Assembly: GCA_003970805.2 (NCBI GenBank)
Contig: CP051152.1
Coordinates: forward strand, 2,604,001-2,668,000
DNA from: Undibacterium piscinae
GTDB taxonomy: Bacteria; Pseudomonadota; Gammaproteobacteria; Burkholderiales; Burkholderiaceae_D
Direction: 5' to 3'
Length of the DNA: 64,000 nt
Shown piece after piece: positions 10,078 through 17,496 of the stretch (within the stretch, counting starts at the first letter, position 1; the number at the start of each line of letters is the position of its first letter). The notes beneath the pieces are model-generated. The model was not told the DNA's origin. It searched no databases and worked only from the letters and a program-made list of their open reading frames with translations. Made by a program: the position numbers and the translations under genes.

Positions 10078-10592
10078 TGAAGAATACCGGTCACAGGGTG
10101 TTGCTACGCAAATATGTCACGGGGTTTACCTTAATTGAATTGATGATGACATTAAGCATTTCGGTTGTGTTATTAGCCATAGGCGTACCTAGTATGCGAG
10201 ATCTGATACGTGATGCGCGACTGTCTTCTCAGGCCGATTTGCTGGTGCGCACAATTAATGCCGCTCGTATGGAGGCAATTAAGCAGCGTAGTAATTTTAA
10301 GGTTTGCCCCGCAAGCACTCCTAATTCAGCCACGGCTTGCTCGGCGCTTGTGACCGATTGGACGAACGGTTGGGTTCTCATTAGTGGTACAACGATTAGT
10401 CAGCGTATTCTTGGTAAGTCTGGTGTTACGATTACTACTGCTGCGACCGGCGTAGAGTTTGGTGCGACCTTAGGTACTCCCACTGCGGCCAGTAGTTTTG
10501 TTCTTTGTGTATCGGGTCGAAAACAACAAACGGTTAACGTAAGTGCCTCCGGGCACGTCGATAAACGAATTGATAGCACGGTATGCTCATGA
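10077..10592 (+). CDS. fimT: type IV minor pilin FimT/GspH family
   Basis: Minor pilin of 171 residues that primes pilus assembly at the inner membrane. After a 16-residue leader comes the prepilin peptidase site and hydrophobic helix GFTLIELMMTLSISVVLLAIG, with the conserved Glu at +5. The GspH-like domain follows, with paired Cys near the middle and at the C-terminus (SFVLCVSGR, STVCS) that may form disulfides. The start ATG overlaps the pilY1 stop and the end overlaps pilV by ten bases, so translation is probably coupled. FimT and FimU are hard to tell apart by eye. Confidence 0.85.
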   Translation: MKNTGHRVLLRKYVTGFTLIELMMTLSISVVLLAIGVPSMRDLIRDARLSSQADLLVRTINAARMEAIKQRSNFKVCPASTPNSATACSALVTDWTNGWVLISGTTISQRILGKSGVTITTAATGVEFGATLGTPTAASSFVLCVSGRKQQTVNVSASGHVDKRIDSTVCS

Positions 10593-11113
10593 ACGCGATG
10601 AAAAAACAAATTGTGATTTGCCGCGGCGGACTGCAAAGCGGCATGAGTTTGCTTGAAGTGATGATTGCAATTTTTCTACTCGCATTTGGTTTGATCGGTC
10701 TGGGTGCGACGCAGTCTAAAAGCATAGCCATGAATCAGAGTGTGTTTTATCGTAGCATTGCGGTTGATCTTGGTAATGACTTAGCAGATAGAATTCGCGC
10801 GGTTCGCACGCCTTTCATCGTCAGTGTTGGTGCGACAGTGACGCCAGATAAACCTGCCGATTTTTCTAAATGTAGCCCGAACCCGGCAAGTTGTGCGAGT
10901 CAGGAAGCTGATAGGAATACCTATCAGACTTTGGTGAATGCGGAGATGCTGGAGTGGAGTAATGTTTTGAAATCGCAGTTGCCCACAGCGAGTTTTACGC
11001 TTGTCGCGGTACCCAGTGCTAGTCCTGATTATTTTCGCTATACCTTGACGATAACCTGGTTGGATAATCGCAAAGATAATTCAACCTCAACCTATAGCGT
11101 GGTAATCGAATGA
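10583..11113 (+). CDS. pilV: type IV minor pilin PilV
   Basis: Minor pilin of 176 residues with a basic leader, then SGMSLLEVMIAIFLLAFGLIG, the PilV signature with Glu at +5 of the mature N-terminus. The GLGATQSKSIAMNQS segment after the helix is typical of the family. It overlaps fimT upstream and pilW downstream by an ATGA arrangement. A second possible start lies four codons inside (ATG at 10595). Confidence 0.88.
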   Translation: MLMNAMKKQIVICRGGLQSGMSLLEVMIAIFLLAFGLIGLGATQSKSIAMNQSVFYRSIAVDLGNDLADRIRAVRTPFIVSVGATVTPDKPADFSKCSPNPASCASQEADRNTYQTLVNAEMLEWSNVLKSQLPTASFTLVAVPSASPDYFRYTLTITWLDNRKDNSTSTYSVVIE

Positions 11114-11868
11114 TGGATATGCGCAAAAATGGTTTTTCCATGGTTGAGTTATTGGTTGCTATCACGATCTCTATGGTCGCTTTGGTAGCGGTGAGTGCCT
11201 CTTATGTGTCGTCCAAGCAAACTTATAAGGTCCAGGGGATGCAGGCTCCGCTGGCTGAAGAGGGGCGCTATGCGATTTCCATGATACAGCGTATCGTCTC
11301 CCAGGCCGGTTTCCGGCAGACACCGGTGAGTGCTATGCCATCAGATCGAATTGAGGTTGCCTCGAATGTACTCACCGCTAGGTTCGAAGCCGATGGGACC
11401 AATCTGATCGCTTGTGATGGAACGGTGCCGGTAGCTGGAACTGCCCAGACACTGGTGATACAAAAAACCAATACAGGTAAGTTGCAATGCGGTACGGTCG
11501 ATTGGATAGCTCCGGCAGTATCCGGTACCGGAAATAGTAGTGAAGTGGTTGATTTTTTAGTCAAGTTTGGTATTGATACCGGACCGGCGTTAACGCCCGA
11601 AAATTTTGGCTGTGGGCCAACGACCGCTGGTACCAAACCGCGCGACTGTATCGCCGATTCTTATGTTACCGCTTTGCCTGGCGGGGTAACTGCCGACCAG
11701 ATTGTTTCGGTTAAGGTCTGTCTGTTACTGCGTTCCGAGGCGCTTGATTCGTCTGTAGTGAAGCCGGCGTTAGTGAAAAATTGCTCTGGTACGGATATTG
11801 CCGGTACGCAAAATGACAGAAAATTATACCGTGCTTTTTGGACCACCGTTTTGCTCAAGAATCGTTAG
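11110..11868 (+). CDS. pilW: type IV minor pilin PilW
   Basis: Minor pilin of 252 residues, the largest of the set, as usual for PilW. A short leader precedes GFSMVELLVAITISMVALVAV. The KQTYKVQGMQAPLAEEGRYA region after the helix matches the family. Several Cys pairs lie in the globular part. It works with FimT, PilV and PilX as the priming complex under PilY1. Confidence 0.88.
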   Translation: MMDMRKNGFSMVELLVAITISMVALVAVSASYVSSKQTYKVQGMQAPLAEEGRYAISMIQRIVSQAGFRQTPVSAMPSDRIEVASNVLTARFEADGTNLIACDGTVPVAGTAQTLVIQKTNTGKLQCGTVDWIAPAVSGTGNSSEVVDFLVKFGIDTGPALTPENFGCGPTTAGTKPRDCIADSYVTALPGGVTADQIVSVKVCLLLRSEALDSSVVKPALVKNCSGTDIAGTQNDRKLYRAFWTTVLLKNR

Positions 11869-11876
11869 GAATTTTT

Positions 11877-12401
11877 ATGAATAAAGAGCAAAAAACTCAA
11901 AATGGTTTTGTCTTAATCGTATCCTTGATACTGTTGGTTGCAGTAACGCTATTTGTCATGGCCGGTATGAGATCATCCACGGTCAGTGAGCGTATGGCCG
12001 GTAGCCATATGGACAGAGGTCGCGCTAAACTCGCGGCAGAGCAAGCCATAACTCAAGGTTTGGCTGCGTTACGGACTGGTGGCAGTATATGCGTTGAAGT
12101 CGGTTGCACAAGCGCTAATCTCGCCACTACCGGGGTTGCCTATACTACCGCAGTCCTGCCCAGCGCCTGGAGTGATACCAACGCTATCGATGTAACTACC
12201 GCTACCGGGCAACTTACCAGCGCAAAATATTTAATTAATTGGTTAAATAATTCTAGTTTTACTAATCCTGTGCCTCCGTCGGTGATTCCAACGGGCAAAG
12301 AGGATTGCAAAGCTTATAGCATTATGGGGCGAGGAGTGGGATTGGCGAGCACCTCAGTGGTCGTCCTGCAAACGATAGCCTATGTCTGTCCTACCGATTA
12401 G
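11877..12401 (+). CDS. pilX: type IV pilus assembly protein PilX
   Basis: Minor pilin-like protein of 174 residues. The start at 11877 was chosen because an AGGA site lies just upstream and it gives the proper short leader; an upstream in-frame start at 11838 would overlap pilW. The leader is followed by NGFVLIVSLILLVAVTLFVMAGMRSSTVSERMAG, the PilX_N motif, which lacks the usual +5 Glu of pilins. It lies nine bases after pilW in the same operon. Confidence 0.87.
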   Translation: MNKEQKTQNGFVLIVSLILLVAVTLFVMAGMRSSTVSERMAGSHMDRGRAKLAAEQAITQGLAALRTGGSICVEVGCTSANLATTGVAYTTAVLPSAWSDTNAIDVTTATGQLTSAKYLINWLNNSSFTNPVPPSVIPTGKEDCKAYSIMGRGVGLASTSVVVLQTIAYVCPTD

Positions 12402-12416
12402 TGATTGGAGTTTTAT

Positions 12417-12821
12417 ATGAAAAATTGGCGTATGCCTAGATGGTCTCTGGAAAAAGGTTTTAGCCTGATTGAGCTAATGATCGCCGTGGCGATCTTGGGT
12501 ATTATTTTAGCTATCGCTCTGCCTTCTTATAAGAAAAACGTGGTTAAGGCGAGGCGCGGTGATGCACAACAAGCATTAAGTAGTCATGCGCAGGCACTCG
12601 AGCGATATTACACTACTAATGGTCGATATGTGACGGCCGCAAACGGAACCACATGCGGTGTCGCCGCACAGACTGCAACCGCAAATTACACATTTTCCGC
12701 AACCTGCGCAGATAATACCTTCACGGTTACCGCTACGCCGGTTAGTGGCTCGGGGTCAGCTGGTGACGGTACTCAAACCTTGACGAATACAGGTGCAACT
12801 TCCGGCAATTGGGCATCGTAA
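12417..12821 (+). CDS. pilE: type IV pilin PilE
   Basis: Pilin of 134 residues encoded last in the operon, with GGAG upstream of the ATG at 12417. The leader ends in KGFSLIELMIAVAILGIILAIALPSY, a classical cleavage site with Glu +5. KARRGDAQQALSSHAQALERYY and the two-Cys C-terminal loop are typical of the minor pilin PilE of Pseudomonas-type systems rather than of a major pilin. A terminator follows about 50 bases downstream. Confidence 0.88.
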   Translation: MKNWRMPRWSLEKGFSLIELMIAVAILGIILAIALPSYKKNVVKARRGDAQQALSSHAQALERYYTTNGRYVTAANGTTCGVAAQTATANYTFSATCADNTFTVTATPVSGSGSAGDGTQTLTNTGATSGNWAS

Positions 12822-12872
12822 GCAGATTTTTTCTTTTGTTTCTTTTTGGTTTGCCACATCAGTAGATCAGAT

Positions 12873-12911
12873 AAAAAAGCGTAACGTCCATAAAGGAGTT
12901 ACGCTTTTTGT
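12873..12911 (+). terminator. rho-independent terminator of the pilin operon
   Basis: A 13-bp stem built on AAGCGTAAC and GTTACGCTT with a loop of about a dozen bases, followed by a T-rich tail. It is placed right after pilE and could also serve the minus-strand remnants that converge on it. Confidence 0.88.
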
Positions 12912-12951
12912 TATTTAATGATCACTGAACATTGTTTTACTTCCAGACGGC

Positions 12952-13095
12952 TTACTCTGCGGCTCCATCCGCCATCATCTTCTTGCAATGCGGGCAGGAT
13001 TTTCCGGCGACGTACCATGGGGAGATTTGCTCGCGTGGCGTTACTACGGCGCGGCAGGCGTAGCATTGGGTAGTATCGGTCGCTTCGCTTGGCAT
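12952..13095 (-). pseudogene. trhO: C-terminal fragment of TrhO (YceA) sulfurtransferase
   Basis: A 47-codon open frame ends in a zinc-ribbon-like segment: QCYACRAVVTPREQ, then SPWYVAGKSCPHCKK. The CxxC...CPxC spacing and the YVxGxSCPHC ending match the C-terminus of the tRNA uridine hydroxylase/rhodanese TrhO. The catalytic rhodanese domain is absent. It directly abuts the broken ketosynthase gene, so a deletion has probably joined the two loci. It could still be expressed as a tiny zinc-binding peptide, but I infer a remnant. Confidence 0.6.
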
Positions 13096-13449
13096 TCTCC
13101 GGTTACACCAAAAAATACACCTATATTCACCGGTGCGGTATGCGCCATCATCTTGATATAGGTGGTGGCGTTAATCCCCTTGGTGCTGCGGTCTTCCATC
13201 ATGCGGCCAAAATCGCCGATGGCACTCGGGGTGCCGGCGGAGGAGCCGAACGCCACGCCCATCTGTCCGCTTTTCAGCAGTGCATGGTCCAGCAACCCAG
13301 CATCGAGTAAGGCTAATTATCGTGTATTTATCCGACAAGGCAAACCGATGGCATTGCGATACTCGCCCAGACGCGCACGTATGCTACTCCAGTCATAAAG
13401 GACTAATACCAGCCATGCCGGTCACGGCGACGCGACGCATATTTTCCAT
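13096..13449 (-). pseudogene. apeR: APE beta-ketoacyl-ACP synthase ApeR, decayed
   Basis: Remains of a FabF-like ketosynthase, last gene of the APE cluster. It starts MENMRRVAVTGMAGISPL at 13449, shifts frame to DWSSIRARLGEYRNAI, then keeps only FALSDKYT before resuming as LALLDAGLLDHALLKSG. It then reads GVAFGSSAGTPSAIGDFGRM up to PVNIGVFFGVTG. There it stops, just before the catalytic Cys region, and trhO-derived sequence begins. A frame change, internal deletions and loss of more than half of the gene (including all Cys-His-His catalytic residues) make it certainly dead. Confidence 0.85.
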
Positions 13450-13463
13450 CTATATTTCCGACA

Positions 13464-14049
13464 TCAAGCCATGCCACCATTCACCGAGATCACTTGTCGT
13501 CACATAGGCAGCATCCTTACTCATTCACTACGGCAGCCACTTCTTCGGGTTTCTTGCCGGTATCAGCTTGAGCGCCTCTTCCATAGGCACATCACTGATC
13601 ATACGGTCTCTATCAACCTGGTGCCACGCAATTGACGGTAATCTCACGTTTTGCATGGTGAGCGGATTAAGCACATTGAAAAAGCCATCCAGATTAGGCA
13701 CACGGCTGAGCGCCTCTTCCCCGCACATCGCATATCGGACGCGCCACGCCGGCTGTAATTGACAGACGGTTACCACCCCGTAATAACAGCCATGCTGTTC
13801 GACGTCCGCCAATAAAATGGCGGCAGTCTCTTCACGCTGACTAATATCAAATTGTAATACGCGCACACTGCGCCCCAGCGCCACGATACTGTCCGCTACC
13901 GCATCGGCCTCAGCGCGCTGGCTGCGGCAATGCAAGACGATGTCATAGCCATCGCGTGCCAGCCGCAAAGCAATTGCCTTGCCTATGCCGCGTGAAGAAC
14001 CGGTGACCAGGACGCTATTGCCGCTGTTTTGCTGATTTTCATTACTCAT
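13464..14049 (-). pseudogene. apeQ: APE 3-ketoacyl-ACP reductase ApeQ (FabG-like), decayed
   Basis: FabG-type short-chain reductase that should reduce the 3-keto intermediate of the growing polyene. The N-terminus is good (NSVLVTGSSRGIGKAIALRLARDGYDIVLH). Then VVTVCQLQPAWRVRYAMCGEE replaces the NAG motif through a frame change, NLDGFFNVLNPLTM is recognisable, and the segment with the catalytic Ser and YxxxK is gone. MISDVPMEEALKLIPAR, KKPEEVAAVV and finally QVISVNGGMA appear in different frames down to 13464. Several lesions make this a pseudogene; a housekeeping FabG elsewhere could replace it. Confidence 0.87.
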
Positions 14050-14058
14050 AAAAAGACC

Positions 14059-14517
14059 CTACATTTCCTGTATAAATTCTGCGACATCATCCGGTTGAAA
14101 CACGGTGATGGTGGCATGCGCCAGCGCGACGCCATCGAGCATCGCACTGTCATGGATACTACATTCAAATGCCGCCAAACCATTCTCGCCTTGCAGCAAG
14201 CGCGTGATCCTCACCACTAAGACGCTGTCTAGCGTAAACAGCGCCGTGCTGGCCTGGTAACGTCGCGCGCCAAGCAAGAAACCCACTTTGACTGCATCAC
14301 CGCGCTGTCTGGCCAAAAACCCGGCGTGCGCGGCAATCGCCTGCGCCATATATTCGACACCGACCCAAGCCGCCACACCAGAGCCATCGCAGAACATACT
14401 GCTGGCCCGTATTGTGACTTCGGCACTCAAACTCTCTTCATCTGCCAGCAGCACTTTATCCAGCAAGACCATAGGCCCTGAATGCGGTACCAGCTCGCGT
14501 AGATCGGGATAGCTCAT
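14059..14517 (-). CDS. apeP: APE 3-hydroxyacyl-ACP dehydratase ApeP
   Basis: Hotdog-fold dehydratase of 152 residues that removes water from 3-hydroxyacyl-ACP during polyene extension. LVPHSGPMVLLDKVL near the N-terminus contains the family's PHSGPM-type His motif. GSGVAAWVGVEYMAQAIAAHAGF forms the central helix. It is shorter and more divergent than FabA/FabZ, as usual for APE clusters. The start overlaps the stop of the ketosynthase gene (ATGA), and the decayed apeQ follows nine bases downstream. Confidence 0.87.
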   Translation of the reverse strand: MSYPDLRELVPHSGPMVLLDKVLLADEESLSAEVTIRASSMFCDGSGVAAWVGVEYMAQAIAAHAGFLARQRGDAVKVGFLLGARRYQASTALFTLDSVLVVRITRLLQGENGLAAFECSIHDSAMLDGVALAHATITVFQPDDVAEFIQEM

Positions 14518-15701
14518 GCCACTCTCCCAAACAAGAGGCTTGCGTTAGAGCCGCCAAAAGCAAAAGAATTACTCATCGCCCAGCGCAAGGTTCGCCCCAG
14601 ACGACTACTCGGCAGCGCCAGCTTGAGAGCTGGTAAAGCCGGATCAGGAATGCCATCCCAGAGGTGCGGGGGTAAATAGCCCTCAGGATTATCCTCTTGC
14701 AGCGCCAGCCAACACAAACCAGCCTCAAGTGCCGCAGCAGCACCCAAGGCATGCCCGGTTAAAGGTTTGGTCGAGCTAGTCCACACCGTGCTGCCAAAAA
14801 TATCGGCGATCACGCGTGACTCCATCGCGTCGTTCTGTAGTGTGGCAGTGCCGTGCAGATTGATGTAATCGATATCCTCTGGTTGTAAGCCAGCGCGCTG
14901 TAAGGCCTGCGTCATGGCCAGACGCGCACCGCCACCGGCCGGATCGGGTGCCGACATATGATGACCATCTGAGGATTCGCCCCAGCCGCACAGTGCCACC
15001 GCAGCCGGCGCGCGACTCATCAAAAATAAGGCAGCACCTTCGCCTATATTGATGCCATTACGATTCGCGCTGAGCGGATTACAGACTTGGCTACTCACCG
15101 ATTCTAGCGCTGAGAATCCGGCGATGGTAAATGCGCATAAACTATCAACGCCGCCCGTCAGCACCACGTCGCACAGGCCCATCTTGATCAAACGCGCAGC
15201 GCTGGCCATCGCTTTGGCGCTCGATGAACAAGCACTGGAATGCACATAGGCCGGGCCGCTGATACCTAATTCTGCTGCCAGCATGGCCGCTGGCGAGCCC
15301 ATCTCTTGCTGCGCATAATGAAAATCTGCGGGCAGAGTTTGCTCTAAAGCATATTGCCGTAATGCTGATTCTGTACCTGCAACACCAGAGGTACTGGTGC
15401 CAATCACAATACCGATACGGTCTGCGCCGTAACGCGCAATTGCAGCATCGAGCGCCGGACGGATCTGTGCCAGCGCGGCCAGCGCCAGCTGATTATTCCG
15501 GCTGCGTTGGGTAATCGGCAAGGCGGTCATAGACGGCAATGTGCCAGCGACACAACCCAGCGCTAAGACCCGGCCAGGCGAATAGGCATCGCTGAATGTC
15601 AGACTAGTGCCACTCGTGCCGCTATCAAACAGACGCAGTTTGACCTGCTCGGTGCTGTTACCGAGTGCGCAGACAATTCCACAGTGATTTAAATACAGCA
15701 T
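14514..15701 (-). CDS. apeO: APE ketosynthase ApeO
   Basis: Beta-ketoacyl-ACP synthase of 395 residues that condenses malonyl units onto the aryl starter. The catalytic triad is intact: Cys in HSSACSSSAKAM (about residue 160), His in NLHGTATLQND (about 290) and His in PLTGHALGAAAA (about 325). The C-terminus SNSFAFGGSNASLLFG is the usual ketosynthase end. In characterised APE systems this protein pairs with the chain length factor ApeC, present here at the other end of the cluster. With apeR dead it is the only complete ketosynthase in the cluster. Confidence 0.92.
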   Translation of the reverse strand: MLYLNHCGIVCALGNSTEQVKLRLFDSGTSGTSLTFSDAYSPGRVLALGCVAGTLPSMTALPITQRSRNNQLALAALAQIRPALDAAIARYGADRIGIVIGTSTSGVAGTESALRQYALEQTLPADFHYAQQEMGSPAAMLAAELGISGPAYVHSSACSSSAKAMASAARLIKMGLCDVVLTGGVDSLCAFTIAGFSALESVSSQVCNPLSANRNGINIGEGAALFLMSRAPAAVALCGWGESSDGHHMSAPDPAGGGARLAMTQALQRAGLQPEDIDYINLHGTATLQNDAMESRVIADIFGSTVWTSSTKPLTGHALGAAAALEAGLCWLALQEDNPEGYLPPHLWDGIPDPALPALKLALPSSRLGRTLRWAMSNSFAFGGSNASLLFGRVA

Positions 15702-15715
15702 AGTGTGTTTCTGGC

Positions 15716-16282
15716 TTAAGGTTCGCTGGCTACAGACTGTATGCTGAGCCTGTATTGGTAACGCAAATTATTCAAAATAATACTACCGCTCCAGCGTGGC
15801 ATACCGCTGTAGTCTATGGTCGCGACGATGGTATCGGAAAAATACAGGCTACGTCGCAAACCCTGGTCCTGCACCCGCCAACCAGCCGGTAAGGCAGCGC
15901 TGATGGCATCCGCAGGCCACAGACAGAGTTGCAAGTCTTCCAAGACGTCTTCAGCACGCACTTGCGCCGGTAGCATCACGTGTCGCCATGAGCTCAAATT
16001 ATTGCCATCATAATGCAGGCTCAGCACGCGTTGACCGAAGGCCAGACCGACCAGCTCCAGATGCTCAGCATCTACTTCCAGCGCCGCATCGAGTTCATCG
16101 ATACGGCCATTGCGCTCCACCTTCAGGTGCTGCTGCAAAGAGATAGCTTGCCCCAGCAGCGCCGGACTCAATTGTAAGCCCAGTCTGGCATTTGGCTGGC
16201 TAGTCAGGCTAGTGCAAGCACTCAATGCCAGCAAGGCTGGCAGCGCAAGCAGCCGCAGCCAGCGTCTTATACTGGCGTACAT
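15716..16282 (-). CDS. DUF3261-type lipoprotein of the APE cluster
   Basis: Predicted outer-membrane lipoprotein of 188 residues. The lipobox LLALSACTS follows a basic, hydrophobic leader, with the acylated Cys at about residue 22. Pfam DUF3261 proteins are regularly found in APE clusters next to the exporter and LolA-like genes and probably help place the pigment in the outer membrane; their exact role is unknown. It overlaps the upstream oxidoreductase gene by 16 bases. Confidence 0.8.
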   Translation of the reverse strand: MYASIRRWLRLLALPALLALSACTSLTSQPNARLGLQLSPALLGQAISLQQHLKVERNGRIDELDAALEVDAEHLELVGLAFGQRVLSLHYDGNNLSSWRHVMLPAQVRAEDVLEDLQLCLWPADAISAALPAGWRVQDQGLRRSLYFSDTIVATIDYSGMPRWSGSIILNNLRYQYRLSIQSVASEP

Positions 16283-17496
16283 AGGACTTCCAACGCGGCC
16301 AGACGGCGCACTGTTTCTTTGACAAAGGGGTTACTCTGATCCCAAGCGTAGCCGGCCAGAATAGAGGAAATCATGCGACGAATTTCTGGCTGTTGCGCTT
16401 CATGAAAAATGATATTTTGAAAGCCGCCTGCATACCAGGATTCTACGAAGGCACGGAAAGTATCGACGCCTTTTCGTAGCGGAATGCCGTACTCGTTTTG
16501 CCAATCGACCTGCTCACCGGCGAACTGGCGCTGCAATACTGCCGCCGCCAGAGCGGCCGATTTGACCGCGATGGTCACGCCCGAAGAAAACACCGGATCA
16601 AGAAATTCACCGGCATTGCCTAGCAGCGCATAACCCTTACCCCAGAGCGAGGCGACATTGGCAGAATAGCCCACGATTTGGCGTGCCGGCGTATCCCATT
16701 TGGCATTGGCCAAAAGTTCTCGCAAGGATGGTTCTTCGGCCACGATGGCTTGCAGTCTTTCGGTATCACTACCTTGATAGCGCTCCAGAAAACTAGTCTC
16801 AGCCACGACACCGAGAGAACAACGACCACCTGCAAAGGGAATCGTCCAGAACCAGACATTGCAATGCTGAGGATGTACCGTGACCCGGATTTTATTCCGG
16901 TCAAAACCCGCTGTGATGCCATCTTCTATGTGCGTAAAAATAGCGCCACGTACTGGGAAATTGGACGGTGTTTCCAGCTTCAGCAGGCGCGGAAGTACGC
17001 GGCCGAAACCGCTTGCATCGAGAATAAATTCGGCCTTTACCTGATAAATTTTTCCATCAGGGTCTTGCACTGTCACCAGCGGTTTATCATTTAAATCCAC
17101 CGTCTTTACTTCATGCCGATAGCGGATCTCGGCACCGAAACGTTCAGCTTCTTTTGCGAGAATATGGTCAAACTGGCCGCGTTGCACCTGGTAAGTGGTG
17201 CCCCAGCCCGCACTATGTTTATCGCGAAAATCGAAATCGGTGTAGCGCCCATTATGCACAAAAGCAGCGCCGTTCTTGAACTGGAAACCGGCCTCGACTA
17301 CCGCACGCAACATGCCGGCCTGTTCCAGATATTCCATGCTCTGGGGCAGTAGGCTTTCGCCTATAGAGAAACGTGGAAATTCTTCCCGTTCTAACACCAG
17401 CACTGCGCGCCCTTGCTGACGCAATAATGCTGCCGCTACGGCACCGGAGGGACCTGCGCCTATGATTAAGACATCAGTAGTTTCAATTTTTTGCAT
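16267..17496 (-). CDS. FAD-dependent oxidoreductase, flavin-halogenase-like
   Basis: Flavoprotein of about 409 residues with the N-terminal FAD site DVLIIGAGPSGAVAAALLRQ. The start at 17496 (MQKIETTD) puts this motif at the usual place. About midway is NVWFWTIPF, which fits the WxWxIP motif used to recognise flavin-dependent halogenases. The GESLLPQSM segment and the late GNAGEFLDPVFSSGV segment are typical of the halogenase/geranylgeranyl reductase group. Homologues occur in APE and xanthomonadin clusters, and xanthomonadins are brominated. Halogenation is possible but unproven; polyene oxidation is the main alternative. It overlaps the exporter gene by 14 bases. Confidence 0.82.
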   Translation of the reverse strand: MQKIETTDVLIIGAGPSGAVAAALLRQQGRAVLVLEREEFPRFSIGESLLPQSMEYLEQAGMLRAVVEAGFQFKNGAAFVHNGRYTDFDFRDKHSAGWGTTYQVQRGQFDHILAKEAERFGAEIRYRHEVKTVDLNDKPLVTVQDPDGKIYQVKAEFILDASGFGRVLPRLLKLETPSNFPVRGAIFTHIEDGITAGFDRNKIRVTVHPQHCNVWFWTIPFAGGRCSLGVVAETSFLERYQGSDTERLQAIVAEEPSLRELLANAKWDTPARQIVGYSANVASLWGKGYALLGNAGEFLDPVFSSGVTIAVKSAALAAAVLQRQFAGEQVDWQNEYGIPLRKGVDTFRAFVESWYAGGFQNIIFHEAQQPEIRRMISSILAGYAWDQSNPFVKETVRRLAALEVLCTPV

